Shown: positions 9,915 through 20,017, numbered from the stretch's first letter. The stretch is DNA of 64,000 nt from Bacillota bacterium (GCA_023408815.1 JAEYJO010000049.1:16965-80964), one strand, 5' to 3'. Program-made: numbers and translations. The notes: a model not told the origin generated them from the letters alone.

Positions 9915-10012
9915 AGAAAATAGAATAGCAATAAAAAAAGAACGAAATGATATGCTTTTATGTGGAAGCCACTTCTATATAAAAAGAGTATATGGATATA
10001 GAGGAGTTTCAT

Positions 10013-12589
10013 ATGACAAAAGAGGAAAAAAAGCTGGCGCGAAGATATGTAATTGCAGTCCTCTTATTAGCGGCGGCTCTGGCAGTATTGATTTATTACT
10101 TGTTCTTTTATCGGGAGGATAGCTCCGTTGCTGTTAAAGACTATCCTTCTGTTAAGCATGTGCTCTTTATCAGCTCTTACAGAGAGAGTTTCGAGACCCT
10201 GGACTCGCAGAAGGCGGGAATCAGGAGGGCGTTTGAAGGCAGCAATATTCAGCTTGATATCGAATATATGGATATGAAGAGATTTGATAATAAGGAGAAT
10301 GAGGATTTTTTTTATCAAAGCCTTAAGTACAAGCTGCATCATTTTCAGAGATACGACGTGATACTGCTTGGAGATGATGCCGCTTTAGAATTTGCAGAGA
10401 CCTATCAGCAGGAGCTGTTTGCGGGAATTCCCATGGTATTCTTTTGTATCAACAATGCGGAGCATGCGGTAAGGGCAGGGGAGAATCCTTATATTACTGG
10501 TGCAGTGGAAGAACAGTATCTGAAGGATATCCTCGATCTGGCGATGAAGTTCCAGCCTAAGGCAATCAAGATGGTCTCTATTTACGACAGCACACTGATA
10601 GGGCAAGGGGATGAAAAACGGTTTTACTCTGTGGAAGATGATTTTCCCGGATATGAATTTTCGGGGATTAATTCCTCCGAGTATACGCTAGAGGGATTCG
10701 GAGAAGAACTGGATAAGATTTCTGAGGACAGTATTGTTATATATATGAGCCATTTTGAAGACGTGAACGGCAACCTATATACCATACCGGAAAGTGTGCA
10801 GTATATTGCGGAGCATACCAGGGGGCCGATATATCGGGTTTCCGTTGCGGGAGTCGGGGAGGGACTGATTGGCGGCAAGATGGTTTCTTATGAGAAGTCG
10901 GGTTATTTAGCCGGTTCCATAGTGCTGGATGTTCTGAATGGAGCGGACGTTGCTGATATTCCTGTGGTAACCGAAGGAGAGGGTCAGTATTGTTTCGACT
11001 ATCAGGTTTTGAAAAAGTATGACATCGACTTTTCTCTTGTAACTAAGGCCCCCGTTATTGTGAATAAAGCGCAGACGGTTTTTGAAAAATATAAAGACAT
11101 ACTCGTCCCGGTGCTTTTGCTTCTTGCGGTTTGCGTGTGTATATTTTTTATTTTAGTTGTGGATAATATAAAGCGCCGCCTGATGAGGGAAATACAGAAA
11201 TCTCACGGAGAATTACAGGAGACTTACGATAAATTAATTATTACCGAAGAGAAGCTAAAGCAGCAATATGAAGAGAATAATAACTACATAAAATACCTCG
11301 AGACGAAGGAGGAGTACATCCTCTATCAGGCGGAACACGATTATCTGACGGACCTTCCCAACAGGCGTGCTGCAATGGAAATGCTGAATAGGCTGATTGC
11401 GGCAAAAGAGGAATGCACAGTCATTGTCATGGATATCGACGATTTCAAGGAGACTAACGATGCTTATGGACACGCCTGCGGCGATGAGATTTTAAGGGAG
11501 ACCGCCAGGCGCCTGCTTAAACTTATGGACGATAGACTCTTTTATGCTTCGCGGTTGGGCGGAGATGAATTCATGCTGATCATAAAGGCGGATCAGATGG
11601 AGCAGGACAAAGAATTAATATGTCAGATTAAGCAGGATTTTACAATGCCTATTGTTTTCGATGAAAAGAAGCATTATATAAGGATAAGCGTTGGAATCGC
11701 TTGTTTTAAAGACGATGCGGCGGATGCCAGCGAATTAGTCTCCAATGCCGACTACGCGATGTATGCCTCTAAGAAATTGGGAACGAATGAGTGGATTTAT
11801 TATGATGCCAGTATGAAGGATGAAGTGCTCAAGCGAAAGAGTATTAAGAATATCCTAAGTGAAGCTTGCAGAAACGACGGCTTCTATGTTCTATATCAGC
11901 CTCAGGTCGATGCGGTCACAGGTATGCTGGATGGCTATGAGGCCCTGGCGAGGCTGAAGGGTCATGCGATTTCTCCCGCCCAGTTCATCGCGATAGCCGA
12001 GGAGTCGGAAATTATCATACTGCTGGGGCGCATTGTGACGAAGAAGGTAATCCAGCAGATGGTGACGTGGAGAGAGCACGGCATGGAGCTAAGGCCGGTT
12101 GCAATTAACTTTTCCAGCAAACAGCTTCAGGACAGAGGTTATGTCAGTTATTTAAAAGACTTGCTGGAAGAGAACAACATCTCATCTAATTTGATAGAAA
12201 TCGAGATTACAGAAAGTATTTTCCTTAATAATAACGAGAAGGCTATGAAGCTATTCGAAGATTTTTCGTCTATTGGTGTCAGACTGGCGCTGGATGATTT
12301 TGGTACAGGATATTCATCCATTAACTATTTAACATATATACCGGTGGAAAAGATAAAGCTGGATAAGTCTCTGGTCGATATTTTCTTAACGGAGGGAAAA
12401 GACGCTTTTATTGAGAATATCATACGCTTGGCTCATTGTCTCGGTTTGAAGATTACGGTAGAAGGAATAGAAGAAAAGCATCAGAGGGATAGAGTAAGGG
12501 ATCTGGAAGGGGATTATATTCAAGGTTATTATTTCAGCAAGCCGATCACAGGGGAAGACGTGGAGCTTTTGAAAAATCCCATAAAGTAA
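10013..12589 (+). CDS. Membrane GGDEF-EAL protein with extracytoplasmic sensor domain
   Basis: 858 residues. Order: an N-terminal membrane segment, an extracytoplasmic region of about 300 residues resembling ABC-type substrate-binding domains (VKHVLFISSYRESFETLDSQ), a second membrane segment (PVLLLLAVCVCIFFILVV), a short coiled coil, GGDEF, then EAL. The GGDEF motif at about 516-520 is intact, but the inhibitory RxxD motif five residues before it is absent (DRLF instead). The EAL motif (about 643-645) and loop DDFGTGYSS are also intact. So both synthesis and breakdown of cyclic di-GMP are possible, presumably tuned by a small ligand outside the cell. The start at 10013 follows GAGGAG by 6 bases and is preferred over ATG 9992. 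Neighbouring chemotaxis and motor genes point to motility control. Confidence 0.9.
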   Translation: MTKEEKKLARRYVIAVLLLAAALAVLIYYLFFYREDSSVAVKDYPSVKHVLFISSYRESFETLDSQKAGIRRAFEGSNIQLDIEYMDMKRFDNKENEDFFYQSLKYKLHHFQRYDVILLGDDAALEFAETYQQELFAGIPMVFFCINNAEHAVRAGENPYITGAVEEQYLKDILDLAMKFQPKAIKMVSIYDSTLIGQGDEKRFYSVEDDFPGYEFSGINSSEYTLEGFGEELDKISEDSIVIYMSHFEDVNGNLYTIPESVQYIAEHTRGPIYRVSVAGVGEGLIGGKMVSYEKSGYLAGSIVLDVLNGADVADIPVVTEGEGQYCFDYQVLKKYDIDFSLVTKAPVIVNKAQTVFEKYKDILVPVLLLLAVCVCIFFILVVDNIKRRLMREIQKSHGELQETYDKLIITEEKLKQQYEENNNYIKYLETKEEYILYQAEHDYLTDLPNRRAAMEMLNRLIAAKEECTVIVMDIDDFKETNDAYGHACGDEILRETARRLLKLMDDRLFYASRLGGDEFMLIIKADQMEQDKELICQIKQDFTMPIVFDEKKHYIRISVGIACFKDDAADASELVSNADYAMYASKKLGTNEWIYYDASMKDEVLKRKSIKNILSEACRNDGFYVLYQPQVDAVTGMLDGYEALARLKGHAISPAQFIAIAEESEIIILLGRIVTKKVIQQMVTWREHGMELRPVAINFSSKQLQDRGYVSYLKDLLEENNISSNLIEIEITESIFLNNNEKAMKLFEDFSSIGVRLALDDFGTGYSSINYLTYIPVEKIKLDKSLVDIFLTEGKDAFIENIIRLAHCLGLKITVEGIEEKHQRDRVRDLEGDYIQGYYFSKPITGEDVELLKNPIK

Positions 12590-12614
12590 GAAGCATGTAA
12601 AAATTGAGAAAAAA

Positions 12615-12640
12615 TATCACAGACTACTCTTAACCGATAT
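12615..12640 (+). promoter_or_regulatory. Possible sigma-28 promoter of the chemoreceptor gene
   Basis: A CCGATAT box at 12634-12640 matches the -10 of the three clear sigma-28 promoters in this window, but the -35 (TATC, 15 bases upstream) is a poor match to TAAA. Chemoreceptors are usual members of the sigma-28 regulon. Confidence 0.45.
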
Positions 12641-12767
12641 TGATTATTGTTTAGAAATGTGTTATTACATTAAATAACAAAGAAATGTCTGACAATATCA
12701 AAGCGGAAGAGAGGGGCTTTTGCCGTCATTGTACTTTCTTTGCATACAAAAGAAAGAGAGAAAGTTT

Positions 12768-14627
12768 ATGAAATTCTTTAAAATCGATACCATAAATAAA
12801 AAAATCTGTATTTTTATCATTGCCATCGTTCTCGTCGCGCTGGCAGGTGTCTCCGCCATCAATTATGTCATTGCCAAGGGAGAACTCACCCGCTCCAATC
12901 AGATTATTCTGAAAAACGTGATAGAGTCTTGCTTGTTTGAAATCAACAAAAATTACCATTATTCTACGGAAGAAAGCGGCTGGATGACACAGGAGGAAGC
13001 GCAGGCGACTTCCATAGATGCTATTAGTGAGATGCACGGCGGCGCTTCGGATACGTTATCCTCCGGGACGACTGCAGATTCTGATGCAGTATCCGGTGCA
13101 ACTACGGCTTCTGATGCAGACGGAGCGGTAGATGCGGTATCCTCAGCCACTGAAAATACACAATATAAATATCATACCTTGGATTTGGGGGAGGGAGGAT
13201 ATTTCTTCGTCGTCAATTCCGCTGGAGACGTAATTTTCCATCCCTTCTTGAGCGGTAATATCATGGATTTAACGTCAAAGGACGGAAGGGCTATTATACA
13301 GGAGATAATTCAGACGGCAAAAAGCGGCGGCGGAATGCTGGAATATGAGCTGAGTGGAGACGTAAGCAGCATTTCCGGGGAAAAGACGGTGTATACGCAG
13401 TACTTTCCATATTGGGACTGGACGATTACGGCAGTAATCTATAACGGCGACTTATTCAGAGGTACGCAGATTATACGGGACTACAATATGGCGGCTCTGG
13501 CGATTATATTGGTGCTGTCCCTGGGCGCAGGAATACTTCTTACCCGTAGGATAACCCGGCCTATTAAAGTGATTTCCGGAATTCTGCATAAGGTATCTCA
13601 AGGTGATCTGACTGTAGAGAAAATCAACATAAGGACGAAGGACGAAACCAGGCTCCTGGCAGATTCCGTAAATGTTCTGATCGACAAGCTGAACCTTATT
13701 GTGAAATCAATCATTTCCTCCGCAGATGTGATGAATCAGTTTTCCGGCGGGCTGAAGGAATCCGCGGACAGTGTGGTGCATATGACGGAGGAGGTTTCCA
13801 AGTCCATAAGCCAGATGACCGAGCTTAGTGAGACCCAGACGCAAAACACCGTGAAGAGCGTGGAAAATGTCAATCTGCTGGGGGATGACATCAAAGAGAC
13901 GGCGGCTGCCAGCGAGAAGATGGAGAAAGCTGCTGAAGAGACGATGAAGCTGAAGGAGCATGGACTTGCTTCAGTAAAAGAACTGAAGGAAGCCAGCGAT
14001 GAGAATAATGCCAACTCTAAGAAAATGGAGCAGGTCATCGGACAAATATATGAGCATTCCGAGAGAATAGGCGAAATCGTAAACATTATTTCCAGTGTGG
14101 CGGACCAAACGAATCTTTTGGCTTTAAATGCGAATATAGAGGCGGCGAGAGCGGGGGAAGCGGGGAAAGGCTTTGCCGTGGTTGCAGGAGAGGTCCGTAT
14201 CCTTGCCACAGAGACGGCTAAGGCCGCGGAGAGCATCAAGGCCAAGGTGGATGAAATGATGCAGCAGTCCGGTGAGGCGGTGAATTTTGTTGAAATAAAC
14301 AGGCAAGGTGTCGAAAATATTAACGGTACGGTGTCCACGACGGAAGATATCTTTAATAAAATATCTGAAGAATTGCAGGATTTGATTGGGGATATTGGGA
14401 AAATCGCGCAGCGCAGCTACGAGACGAACCAGAAAAAGGATTATATACTGGATATGCTAGGCAGCATCGCCCAGACTGCAGAGGAAAATGTTTCCGCCAT
14501 GGAGGAGATTTCCTCCTCTGCAGAAGAGCAGGCGATGACGGTGAATGAAATAACCAATAATATTTCCAGGTTGAATGAAATGGCGGAAGAATTGAACGAG
14601 TTAATTAATACTTTCCAAACGAAATAG
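12768..14627 (+). CDS. Methyl-accepting chemotaxis protein with Cache domain
   Basis: 619 residues. Membrane segment 1 (about 12-32), extracytoplasmic Cache-type sensor (about 33-240), membrane segment 2 (about 241-262), HAMP, then the signalling coiled coil with hairpin tip [14 protein letters not shown] (near residue 454). It should couple an extracellular ligand to CheA and the flagellar motor. The sensor contains a Ser/Thr/Ala/Asp-rich insert at about residues 85-130 with two similar copies, DAVSGATT (from D106) and DAVSSATE (from D122). The first matches the ApbE flavin-attachment motif, which is odd for a chemoreceptor. ATG 12768 is chosen over TTG 12720 because it starts right before the membrane segment and has a GAGAGAAAG ribosome site. 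Confidence 0.92.
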   Translation: MKFFKIDTINKKICIFIIAIVLVALAGVSAINYVIAKGELTRSNQIILKNVIESCLFEINKNYHYSTEESGWMTQEEAQATSIDAISEMHGGASDTLSSGTTADSDAVSGATTASDADGAVDAVSSATENTQYKYHTLDLGEGGYFFVVNSAGDVIFHPFLSGNIMDLTSKDGRAIIQEIIQTAKSGGGMLEYELSGDVSSISGEKTVYTQYFPYWDWTITAVIYNGDLFRGTQIIRDYNMAALAIILVLSLGAGILLTRRITRPIKVISGILHKVSQGDLTVEKINIRTKDETRLLADSVNVLIDKLNLIVKSIISSADVMNQFSGGLKESADSVVHMTEEVSKSISQMTELSETQTQNTVKSVENVNLLGDDIKETAAASEKMEKAAEETMKLKEHGLASVKELKEASDENNANSKKMEQVIGQIYEHSERIGEIVNIISSVADQTNLLALNANIEAARAGEAGKGFAVVAGEVRILATETAKAAESIKAKVDEMMQQSGEAVNFVEINRQGVENINGTVSTTEDIFNKISEELQDLIGDIGKIAQRSYETNQKKDYILDMLGSIAQTAEENVSAMEEISSSAEEQAMTVNEITNNISRLNEMAEELNELINTFQTK

Positions 14628-14640
14628 AATTACACAAAAA

Positions 14641-14672
14641 CGGGGAAGGAATTTATTAGGATTCCTTCCCCG
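14641..14672 (-). terminator. Terminator of the motAB operon
   Basis: Perfect 12-bp stem CGGGGAAGGAAT (14641-14652) with ATTCCTTCCCCG (14661-14672), 8-base loop. On the minus strand it is followed by TTTTTG, so it ends the motA-motB transcript. The plus side has no T-run, so termination of the chemoreceptor gene here would be weak. Confidence 0.88.
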
Positions 14673-14685
14673 AAGTCATATCATC

Positions 14686-15561
14686 TTAATTTGTATTGTC
14701 GATCGACTGAATATCCCCGACCTGTTCTTCCAGACTATCATATCTCTGGCTCAGAACGATAATATCGATACGTCTGTTCTTCGCACGGCCTTCTGCTGTA
14801 GCATTATCGGCCACCGGCTTGAATTCCGCATATCCTACAGCAACCATCTTCTCCGGCGATATGCCGCCGCTGTCGCGGAAAAGCTTCACGACACTGGTCG
14901 CTCTGGCCGCAGACAATTCCCAATTGGAAGGATAAACGGCCGTATTGATAGGGCGGTTGTCCGTATGCCCTTCGATACGGATATAATTATCGAGTTCGCT
15001 GACTGTGCTCGCTATTTTAAGCAAAGTATCTTCATTCTCATGCTTGATTTGTGCGCTTCCGGAATCGAAGAGAATCGCATTATCGAGGCTGATGACAAGG
15101 CCTCTCTCGTCGATACGGGAGGAAATCGAAGTATCCATATTTTCCTGCTGGAACAGTTCTTCAAGCTGTGCCTGAACATCCTCCAGATTGTTGACTTCCT
15201 GCTGTCCGAGCAGTTCATAAAGAGCTTCTCTTGCGCCTTCGATATTCGAAGTTCCATCCATAGTGCCTTCACCGACACCCTCACTGTCGCCGTCTCCGGT
15301 AGAAGGTTCCGTAATGGGAGCACCGGGATAAAGATTGATAATAGATTCTCCGTCGTTCGATAGCATACCGCCTCCGCCGCTCTCCACAATGTTCTGACGA
15401 AAGGCTTCTGCCAGCGCTTCCGTTTTCCCCTCATCCATTTGACTTGCGGCAAACAAAACTATGAAAATGGCCAATAATAAAGTCATCAAGTCGGAATAAG
15501 GAAGGAGCCATGCTTCTCCCACTTCTTCTTCATGATGTTTTTTCTTTCCTTTTCTTGCCAT
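14686..15561 (-). CDS. motB: Flagellar motor stator protein MotB
   Basis: 291 residues. Basic N-terminus, a single membrane helix with the essential ion-binding aspartate D24 (LLPYSDLMTLLLAIFIVLF), a flexible middle, and a C-terminal OmpA-like peptidoglycan-binding domain (IEGHTDNRPI; NWELSAARA; AKNRRIDIIV). It anchors the stator to the wall and forms the ion channel with MotA. Transcribed after motA with 46 bases between them. Whether protons or sodium drive it cannot be decided from these residues alone. Confidence 0.95.
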   Translation of the reverse strand: MARKGKKKHHEEEVGEAWLLPYSDLMTLLLAIFIVLFAASQMDEGKTEALAEAFRQNIVESGGGGMLSNDGESIINLYPGAPITEPSTGDGDSEGVGEGTMDGTSNIEGAREALYELLGQQEVNNLEDVQAQLEELFQQENMDTSISSRIDERGLVISLDNAILFDSGSAQIKHENEDTLLKIASTVSELDNYIRIEGHTDNRPINTAVYPSNWELSAARATSVVKLFRDSGGISPEKMVAVGYAEFKPVADNATAEGRAKNRRIDIIVLSQRYDSLEEQVGDIQSIDNTN

Positions 15562-15607
15562 ATGAATAACCCTTTCTTATGGTCTGCGTGCTTCCTGCCG
15601 CAGGACA

Positions 15608-16393
15608 TTAATATTGCTTCAGACTTTCAAGAACCTCGTTCTGCTGTGACTCAGGAAGTGTGGAGAGAAGTTTCTCCTGTACCATCAAGGGAGAATCTCC
15701 CTTCTGTATAGATAATAACCCTTCGATAATCATGCTTTTCACAAGTACTTCCTCCTGACTCTTAACCTTCAGCTTCTTAGCGAACGGATGCCATAAAACG
15801 TAACCGGTAAAAATGCCGAGAATCGTTGCCATAAACGCCGCTGCGATTGCTTCCGCTACGGCATCGGTATCGTTAATGTTGGCCATAGCGGCAATCAGTC
15901 CGAACACGGCCCCCAAAACTCCCAGAGTAGGAGCATAGGTACCGGCTGATGTAAAAATGCCGGCATTTGTCTCGTGCCTCGCCTCCATCGCTTCGATTTC
16001 TGTACCGAGAACATCCATGATATATTCATCTCCCATGCCGTCGATAACCATACGAAGCCCCTTTCGTAAGAAGGGATCTTCTATTTCACTGGCCCTATTT
16101 TCCAGAGATAAGAGACCTTCCTTCCTCGCCTCGTTAGCGAGACCTACCATTTGCTTAATTAATTCCGCGATATCAATGCTTTGCTGATTCGTGAAAATAA
16201 TCTTGAAAAGTGCCCCCATTGATTTTAGATTTTTTGCTGGATAAGAGTTTAATATGGTAGCGACTGTACCGACGATAATAACAAGGAATGCTGCGGGGTT
16301 AGCGAAGATACCAAGATTGAGGTGCTTAAAGTACATGGCGCCTAAAACTGCTGAAACTCCTAAGATTATCCCCGAAATTGTTGTAATATCCAT
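15608..16393 (-). CDS. motA: Flagellar motor stator protein MotA
   Basis: 261 residues with four membrane segments and the conserved MotA/TolQ/ExbB core (TYAPTLGVLGAVFGLIAAM; AFMATILGIFTGYVLWHP). The cytoplasmic loop between segments 2 and 3 carries the charged residues that contact FliG. It is the first gene of the minus-strand motAB pair and divergent from asnB; AAGGAGAAAA precedes its ATG. Confidence 0.95.
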   Translation of the reverse strand: MDITTISGIILGVSAVLGAMYFKHLNLGIFANPAAFLVIIVGTVATILNSYPAKNLKSMGALFKIIFTNQQSIDIAELIKQMVGLANEARKEGLLSLENRASEIEDPFLRKGLRMVIDGMGDEYIMDVLGTEIEAMEARHETNAGIFTSAGTYAPTLGVLGAVFGLIAAMANINDTDAVAEAIAAAFMATILGIFTGYVLWHPFAKKLKVKSQEEVLVKSMIIEGLLSIQKGDSPLMVQEKLLSTLPESQQNEVLESLKQY

Positions 16394-16631
16394 AACCTTT
16401 TCTCCTTACGTGTTGTCCTTAATTAATTATGTAATTATACTCATACACTTCACATTATATCATGTACTTCTGAAAAAAATAGTAATTTTTATTCGAAATT
16501 CGAAATTTTTTGTATTTTTTCTTTATTTAATGTCAGTAAGGGTCGAAAAAGGCAACGGACGGTGGCATTTTTTCTTTGGGAACATATGATAATGAAGAAT
16601 AGTGTCGCATTGTTGGGAAGGAGAAATGAGG

Positions 16632-18485
16632 ATGTGCGGTATCGGAGGATTTTTTGATTCTGAAAATGATTATATGCTTCGACGGGAATATTACAGGAAG
16701 GTTCTGGAGGGAATGAACTACATACAAAAACACCGCGGACCCGACGAGCAGGGAATTTTTCTGGATTCCCACATAGGAATGGCCCATGTGAGGCTTTCCA
16801 TCATAGACCTCGAAGGAGGAAAGCAGCCCCTTCATTATACAGTAGACGGGCATACATGGACGATTGTATACAACGGAGAGCTTTATAATACCGGAGAGCT
16901 TAGAAACGACCTGGCCGCGAAGGGGTGGACGTTTCAATCAAAAAGCGACACGGAGGCCATTCTCGTCAGCTACCTGGAATACGGACCGGAATTTGTGAAA
17001 AGGCTAAACGGCATATTTGCCTTTGCGATATGGGAGCCTGTCGCCGGACAGCTCTATTTATATAGAGACAGAAGCGGAGTAAAACCGCTTTTTTATAAAA
17101 AGGAAGAAACGGGAATCATTTTCTCTTCTGAGATAAAAGGAATCTTATCCTATCCGGGAGTAAAACCGGTCATAGACAAAAATGGAATGAATGAAATTTT
17201 TGGCATAGGCCCTGCCAAAACCTATGGTGTCGGGGTCTTTGCGGGAATTGACGAGGTGCTTCCCGGACATTACATCCGCGTTGACAAGGACGGTCTGACG
17301 CAAAAATGCTATTGGTCCTTAGTTAGCGTACCTCACAAAGACAGCTATGAGAGGACGGTAGAAAAGACCGCGGAGCTGGTAACTGACGCTATAAGACGGC
17401 AAATGGTGTCGGATGTTCCGATCTGCACCTTTCTTTCGGGGGGACTGGACAGCAGTCTGGTGTCGGCGGTATGCGCGGGTGAATTGAAGAAAAATGGAAA
17501 GCAGCTGAATACCTTTTCCTTTGATTTCGTAGGTAACGGTGAGAATTTTGAAGCTTCTTCTTTTCAGCCTACACAGGATCGCCCCTATGCGGAGCGGATG
17601 GTAAGATATCTGGATACAAAGCATAGGTTTTTGGAATGCACCACCCGCAATCAAACGGAGCTTTTGAAGCAGTCTGTGGATGCCAGAGATCTTCCTGCCA
17701 TGGCTGACGTGGATTCTTCTCTGCATTATTTCTGTTCTCAGGTGAGCAAGTACAATAAGGTAGCACTTACCGGAGAATGTGCGGATGAAATCTTCGGCGG
17801 TTATCCGTGGTTCCATAAGGAGGAATGTTTCAAGGCGCACACCTTTCCTTGGACGATGGATCTGGAGGCGAGAAAGGTCCTCCTCAAAGATGAATTTATA
17901 GAATATTTAAATATGGATGAATACGTGTCTGAGACTTACGAAAAGTCTGTGGCGGAGACACCCAGGCTTATGGAGGATTCAGCGGAAGAAGCGAGGAGGC
18001 GTGAAATCGCTTATCTCAATCAGAAGTGGTTCATGCAGACTCTTCTCGATCGCATGGACCGCTCCAGCATGTATTCTAGTCTGGAGGCAAGAGTTCCCTT
18101 TGCGGATCATCGGATAATAGAATATGTATGGAATATCCCTTGGAGTATGAAATCCCGCGGCAAAGTAGTGAAAAGCCTTCTGCGAGAGTGCGGAAGAGGA
18201 TATTTGCCGGATGAGATATTATACCGCAGGAAATCGCCCTATCCCAAGACCTATGACAAACAATACGAGCGGCTGCTTGCGAAAGAGCTGACAAAGATCG
18301 TACAGAATAGTTCGTCGCCGGTATTAGAGTTCATCGATCCCGGAAAGCTTGAGAAATTTCTTCTCGCCCCTTCGGATTACGGGAAGCCATGGTACGGGCA
18401 ACTGATGGCGGGGCCGCAGATGCTGGCATATGTGTATCAGATTAATTATTGGATGGAGAAATATCGCGTCACATTGAGTTGGTAA
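16632..18485 (+). CDS. asnB: Asparagine synthase (glutamine-hydrolysing)
   Basis: 617 residues. N-terminal class II glutaminase domain starting MCGIGGF, whose Cys2 becomes the nucleophile after Met removal; C-terminal synthetase domain with the PP-loop SGGLDSS at 269-275. It makes asparagine from aspartate, glutamine and ATP via an aspartyl-adenylate. I start it at ATG 16632, eight bases after AAGGAG, because any longer N-terminus would bury the catalytic cysteine. It lies 19 bases before dpaA, so the three genes may be co-transcribed, but the functional reason is not obvious. Confidence 0.93.
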   Translation: MCGIGGFFDSENDYMLRREYYRKVLEGMNYIQKHRGPDEQGIFLDSHIGMAHVRLSIIDLEGGKQPLHYTVDGHTWTIVYNGELYNTGELRNDLAAKGWTFQSKSDTEAILVSYLEYGPEFVKRLNGIFAFAIWEPVAGQLYLYRDRSGVKPLFYKKEETGIIFSSEIKGILSYPGVKPVIDKNGMNEIFGIGPAKTYGVGVFAGIDEVLPGHYIRVDKDGLTQKCYWSLVSVPHKDSYERTVEKTAELVTDAIRRQMVSDVPICTFLSGGLDSSLVSAVCAGELKKNGKQLNTFSFDFVGNGENFEASSFQPTQDRPYAERMVRYLDTKHRFLECTTRNQTELLKQSVDARDLPAMADVDSSLHYFCSQVSKYNKVALTGECADEIFGGYPWFHKEECFKAHTFPWTMDLEARKVLLKDEFIEYLNMDEYVSETYEKSVAETPRLMEDSAEEARRREIAYLNQKWFMQTLLDRMDRSSMYSSLEARVPFADHRIIEYVWNIPWSMKSRGKVVKSLLRECGRGYLPDEILYRRKSPYPKTYDKQYERLLAKELTKIVQNSSSPVLEFIDPGKLEKFLLAPSDYGKPWYGQLMAGPQMLAYVYQINYWMEKYRVTLSW

Positions 18486-18504
18486 GGAGAGGAGAAGAAA
18501 AAAG

Positions 18505-19398
18505 ATGGGAACGGCAGTAGTCATAGGTGGAGACAGACGGCTTTCGTTTTTGGCGGAGGGACTAACCGGGTATTTGGATAAGGTCATTCTGTGTGCGGGA
18601 ACGGAGGATGGAAGGGCAAAGAGTGGCGTAAATAAACATATTAATATGGAAGTTTGCGATGCGGATTCCATCGTGGAGATGATGAGAACGGCGGATATCA
18701 TCATCGGGCCGGTACCTTTTTCCAGAGATGGAGTGCATATTTTTTCAGAGGGGAAGGAGAAGGTCCGGATAGCGGATTTCTGCATGGGGCTTCGGGAAAA
18801 ACAAGTTTTGTTTGGCGGAAATATTCCGGCAGTAGTTATAAGTGAGGCTGAAAAAAAAGGCGTATTTTGCCGGGATTTCTTACAGATGGAAGAAGTGGAG
18901 ACAGAGAATGCGCTGACTACCGCGGAGGGAGCGGTGGCAGAGGCCGTCGGGCTCAGCCTGAATAATATCCACTCCGGTAAGTGTATGGTGTTGGGATATG
19001 GAAAATGCGGGAAAGCAATTGCAGGACTTCTAAAGGCGTGGGGAATCGATACGACGATTGCGGCGAGGAGTGAAACCGCGTTAGCACAGGCGGGAGAGGA
19101 GGGGTACGGTACCGTACTTCTGAAAGATATGTCAGATGTGATCTCCGGCATGTTATTTATCTTCAACACGATACCGGCTATGGTACTTAAGGAAAAAGAA
19201 ATCAGCGTTCTCAAAGAGGATGCGGTTATCATCGATATTGCGTCGGCCCCCGGGGGAACGGATTTTGCAGCGTGCGAGCGTTCTGGAATAAAGGCAGTGT
19301 TGTCGCTTGGCATTCCCGGAAGATATTCCCCGAAGACCAGCGCGGAAATTTTGTTAAGAGCAATTCTTGAGGAAAGGGAAAAGATGGTGGAATTATGA
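18505..19398 (+). CDS. dpaA: Dipicolinate synthase subunit A
   Basis: 297 residues, the usual length for DpaA/SpoVFA. N-terminal segment GTAVVIGGDRRLSFLAEGL and a C-terminal Rossmann fold with VLGYGKCGKAIAG (about residue 157). Together with DpaB it makes dipicolinic acid from the dihydrodipicolinate-pathway intermediate in the mother cell; the product fills the spore core. It is direct evidence that the organism can make endospores. It overlaps dpaB by four bases (ATGA), so the subunits are translationally coupled. Confidence 0.92.
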   Translation: MGTAVVIGGDRRLSFLAEGLTGYLDKVILCAGTEDGRAKSGVNKHINMEVCDADSIVEMMRTADIIIGPVPFSRDGVHIFSEGKEKVRIADFCMGLREKQVLFGGNIPAVVISEAEKKGVFCRDFLQMEEVETENALTTAEGAVAEAVGLSLNNIHSGKCMVLGYGKCGKAIAGLLKAWGIDTTIAARSETALAQAGEEGYGTVLLKDMSDVISGMLFIFNTIPAMVLKEKEISVLKEDAVIIDIASAPGGTDFAACERSGIKAVLSLGIPGRYSPKTSAEILLRAILEEREKMVEL

Positions 19399-19976
19399 AA
19401 TTAGAGGGAAAAAATGTCGGATTTGCCATTACGGGATCCTTTTGTACATTCGATAAAATATTAAAGGAAGTGGAAAACGTAAAAAAAGAAGGTGCGAACG
19501 TCGTCCCGATACTTTCTTTCCATGCCGCTTCCATGGATACCCGTTTCGGCAAGGCGGCGGATTTTAAAGAAAAGCTTAAGGGCATTACCGGAAATGAGCC
19601 TATTGTCACCATTGAGAAAGCAGAGCCTTTGGGTCCCGGAAACCTTCTGGATATCCTTATCGTGGCACCTTGTACCGGGAATACCCTCGCCAAGCTGGCA
19701 GGAGGAATCACGGACACACCGGTCCTGATGGCGGCCAAATCCCATATGAGAAATAATAAGCCGCTAGTAATCTCTATTTCCACCAACGATGCGCTGGGTC
19801 TGAATTTTTCCAATATCGGAGTGTTGATGAATGCGAAAGGAATTTATTTCGTACCCTTTGGGCAGGATAATCCTGAACAAAAGCCTAAGTCTATGATCGC
19901 GTATACGGAGCTGATCGTTCCCACGCTGGAATATGCAATAGAGGGAAAACAGGTTCAAATAAATTTTGGCAAATAA
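19395..19976 (+). CDS. dpaB: Dipicolinate synthase subunit B
   Basis: 193 residues, a flavoprotein-fold (HFCD-like) protein. Features of DpaB/SpoVFB are present: GKNVGFAITGSFCTF at the start, IVAPCTGNTLAKLA in the middle and FVPFGQDNPEQKP near the end. It acts with DpaA in dipicolinate formation. The ATGA overlap with dpaA and the absence of another gene in between support a two-subunit enzyme. The flagellar flgM promoter begins only 15 bases behind it. Confidence 0.92.
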   Translation: MKLEGKNVGFAITGSFCTFDKILKEVENVKKEGANVVPILSFHAASMDTRFGKAADFKEKLKGITGNEPIVTIEKAEPLGPGNLLDILIVAPCTGNTLAKLAGGITDTPVLMAAKSHMRNNKPLVISISTNDALGLNFSNIGVLMNAKGIYFVPFGQDNPEQKPKSMIAYTELIVPTLEYAIEGKQVQINFGK

Positions 19977-19990
19977 AATTTGTTTTCCTC

Positions 19991-20017
19991 TAAAGTTATT
20001 AATAAAAAATCCGATAC
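19991..20017 (+). promoter_or_regulatory. Sigma-28 promoter of the flgM operon
   Basis: TAAA (19991-19994), exactly 16 bases, then CCGATAC (20011-20017). The same arrangement occurs upstream of flaG and of flagellin. FlgM, the anti-sigma factor, would therefore be made under the factor it inhibits. Confidence 0.85.

Larger units (their letters stand above)
9634..10012. other. Intergenic region between the sugar operon and the GGDEF-EAL gene
   Basis: No coding sequence is apparent. It holds a GC-rich palindrome and T-run near 9694-9741 (likely terminator of the sugar operon), then AT-rich sequence, and a plausible promoter at 9887-9914 for the signalling gene. Confidence 0.6.

Noticed and set aside
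16490..16510. Repeated ATTCGAA near the motA-asnB divergent region
   Set aside because: Two short copies in AT-rich sequence; not a clean palindrome and no matching sites elsewhere in the window.
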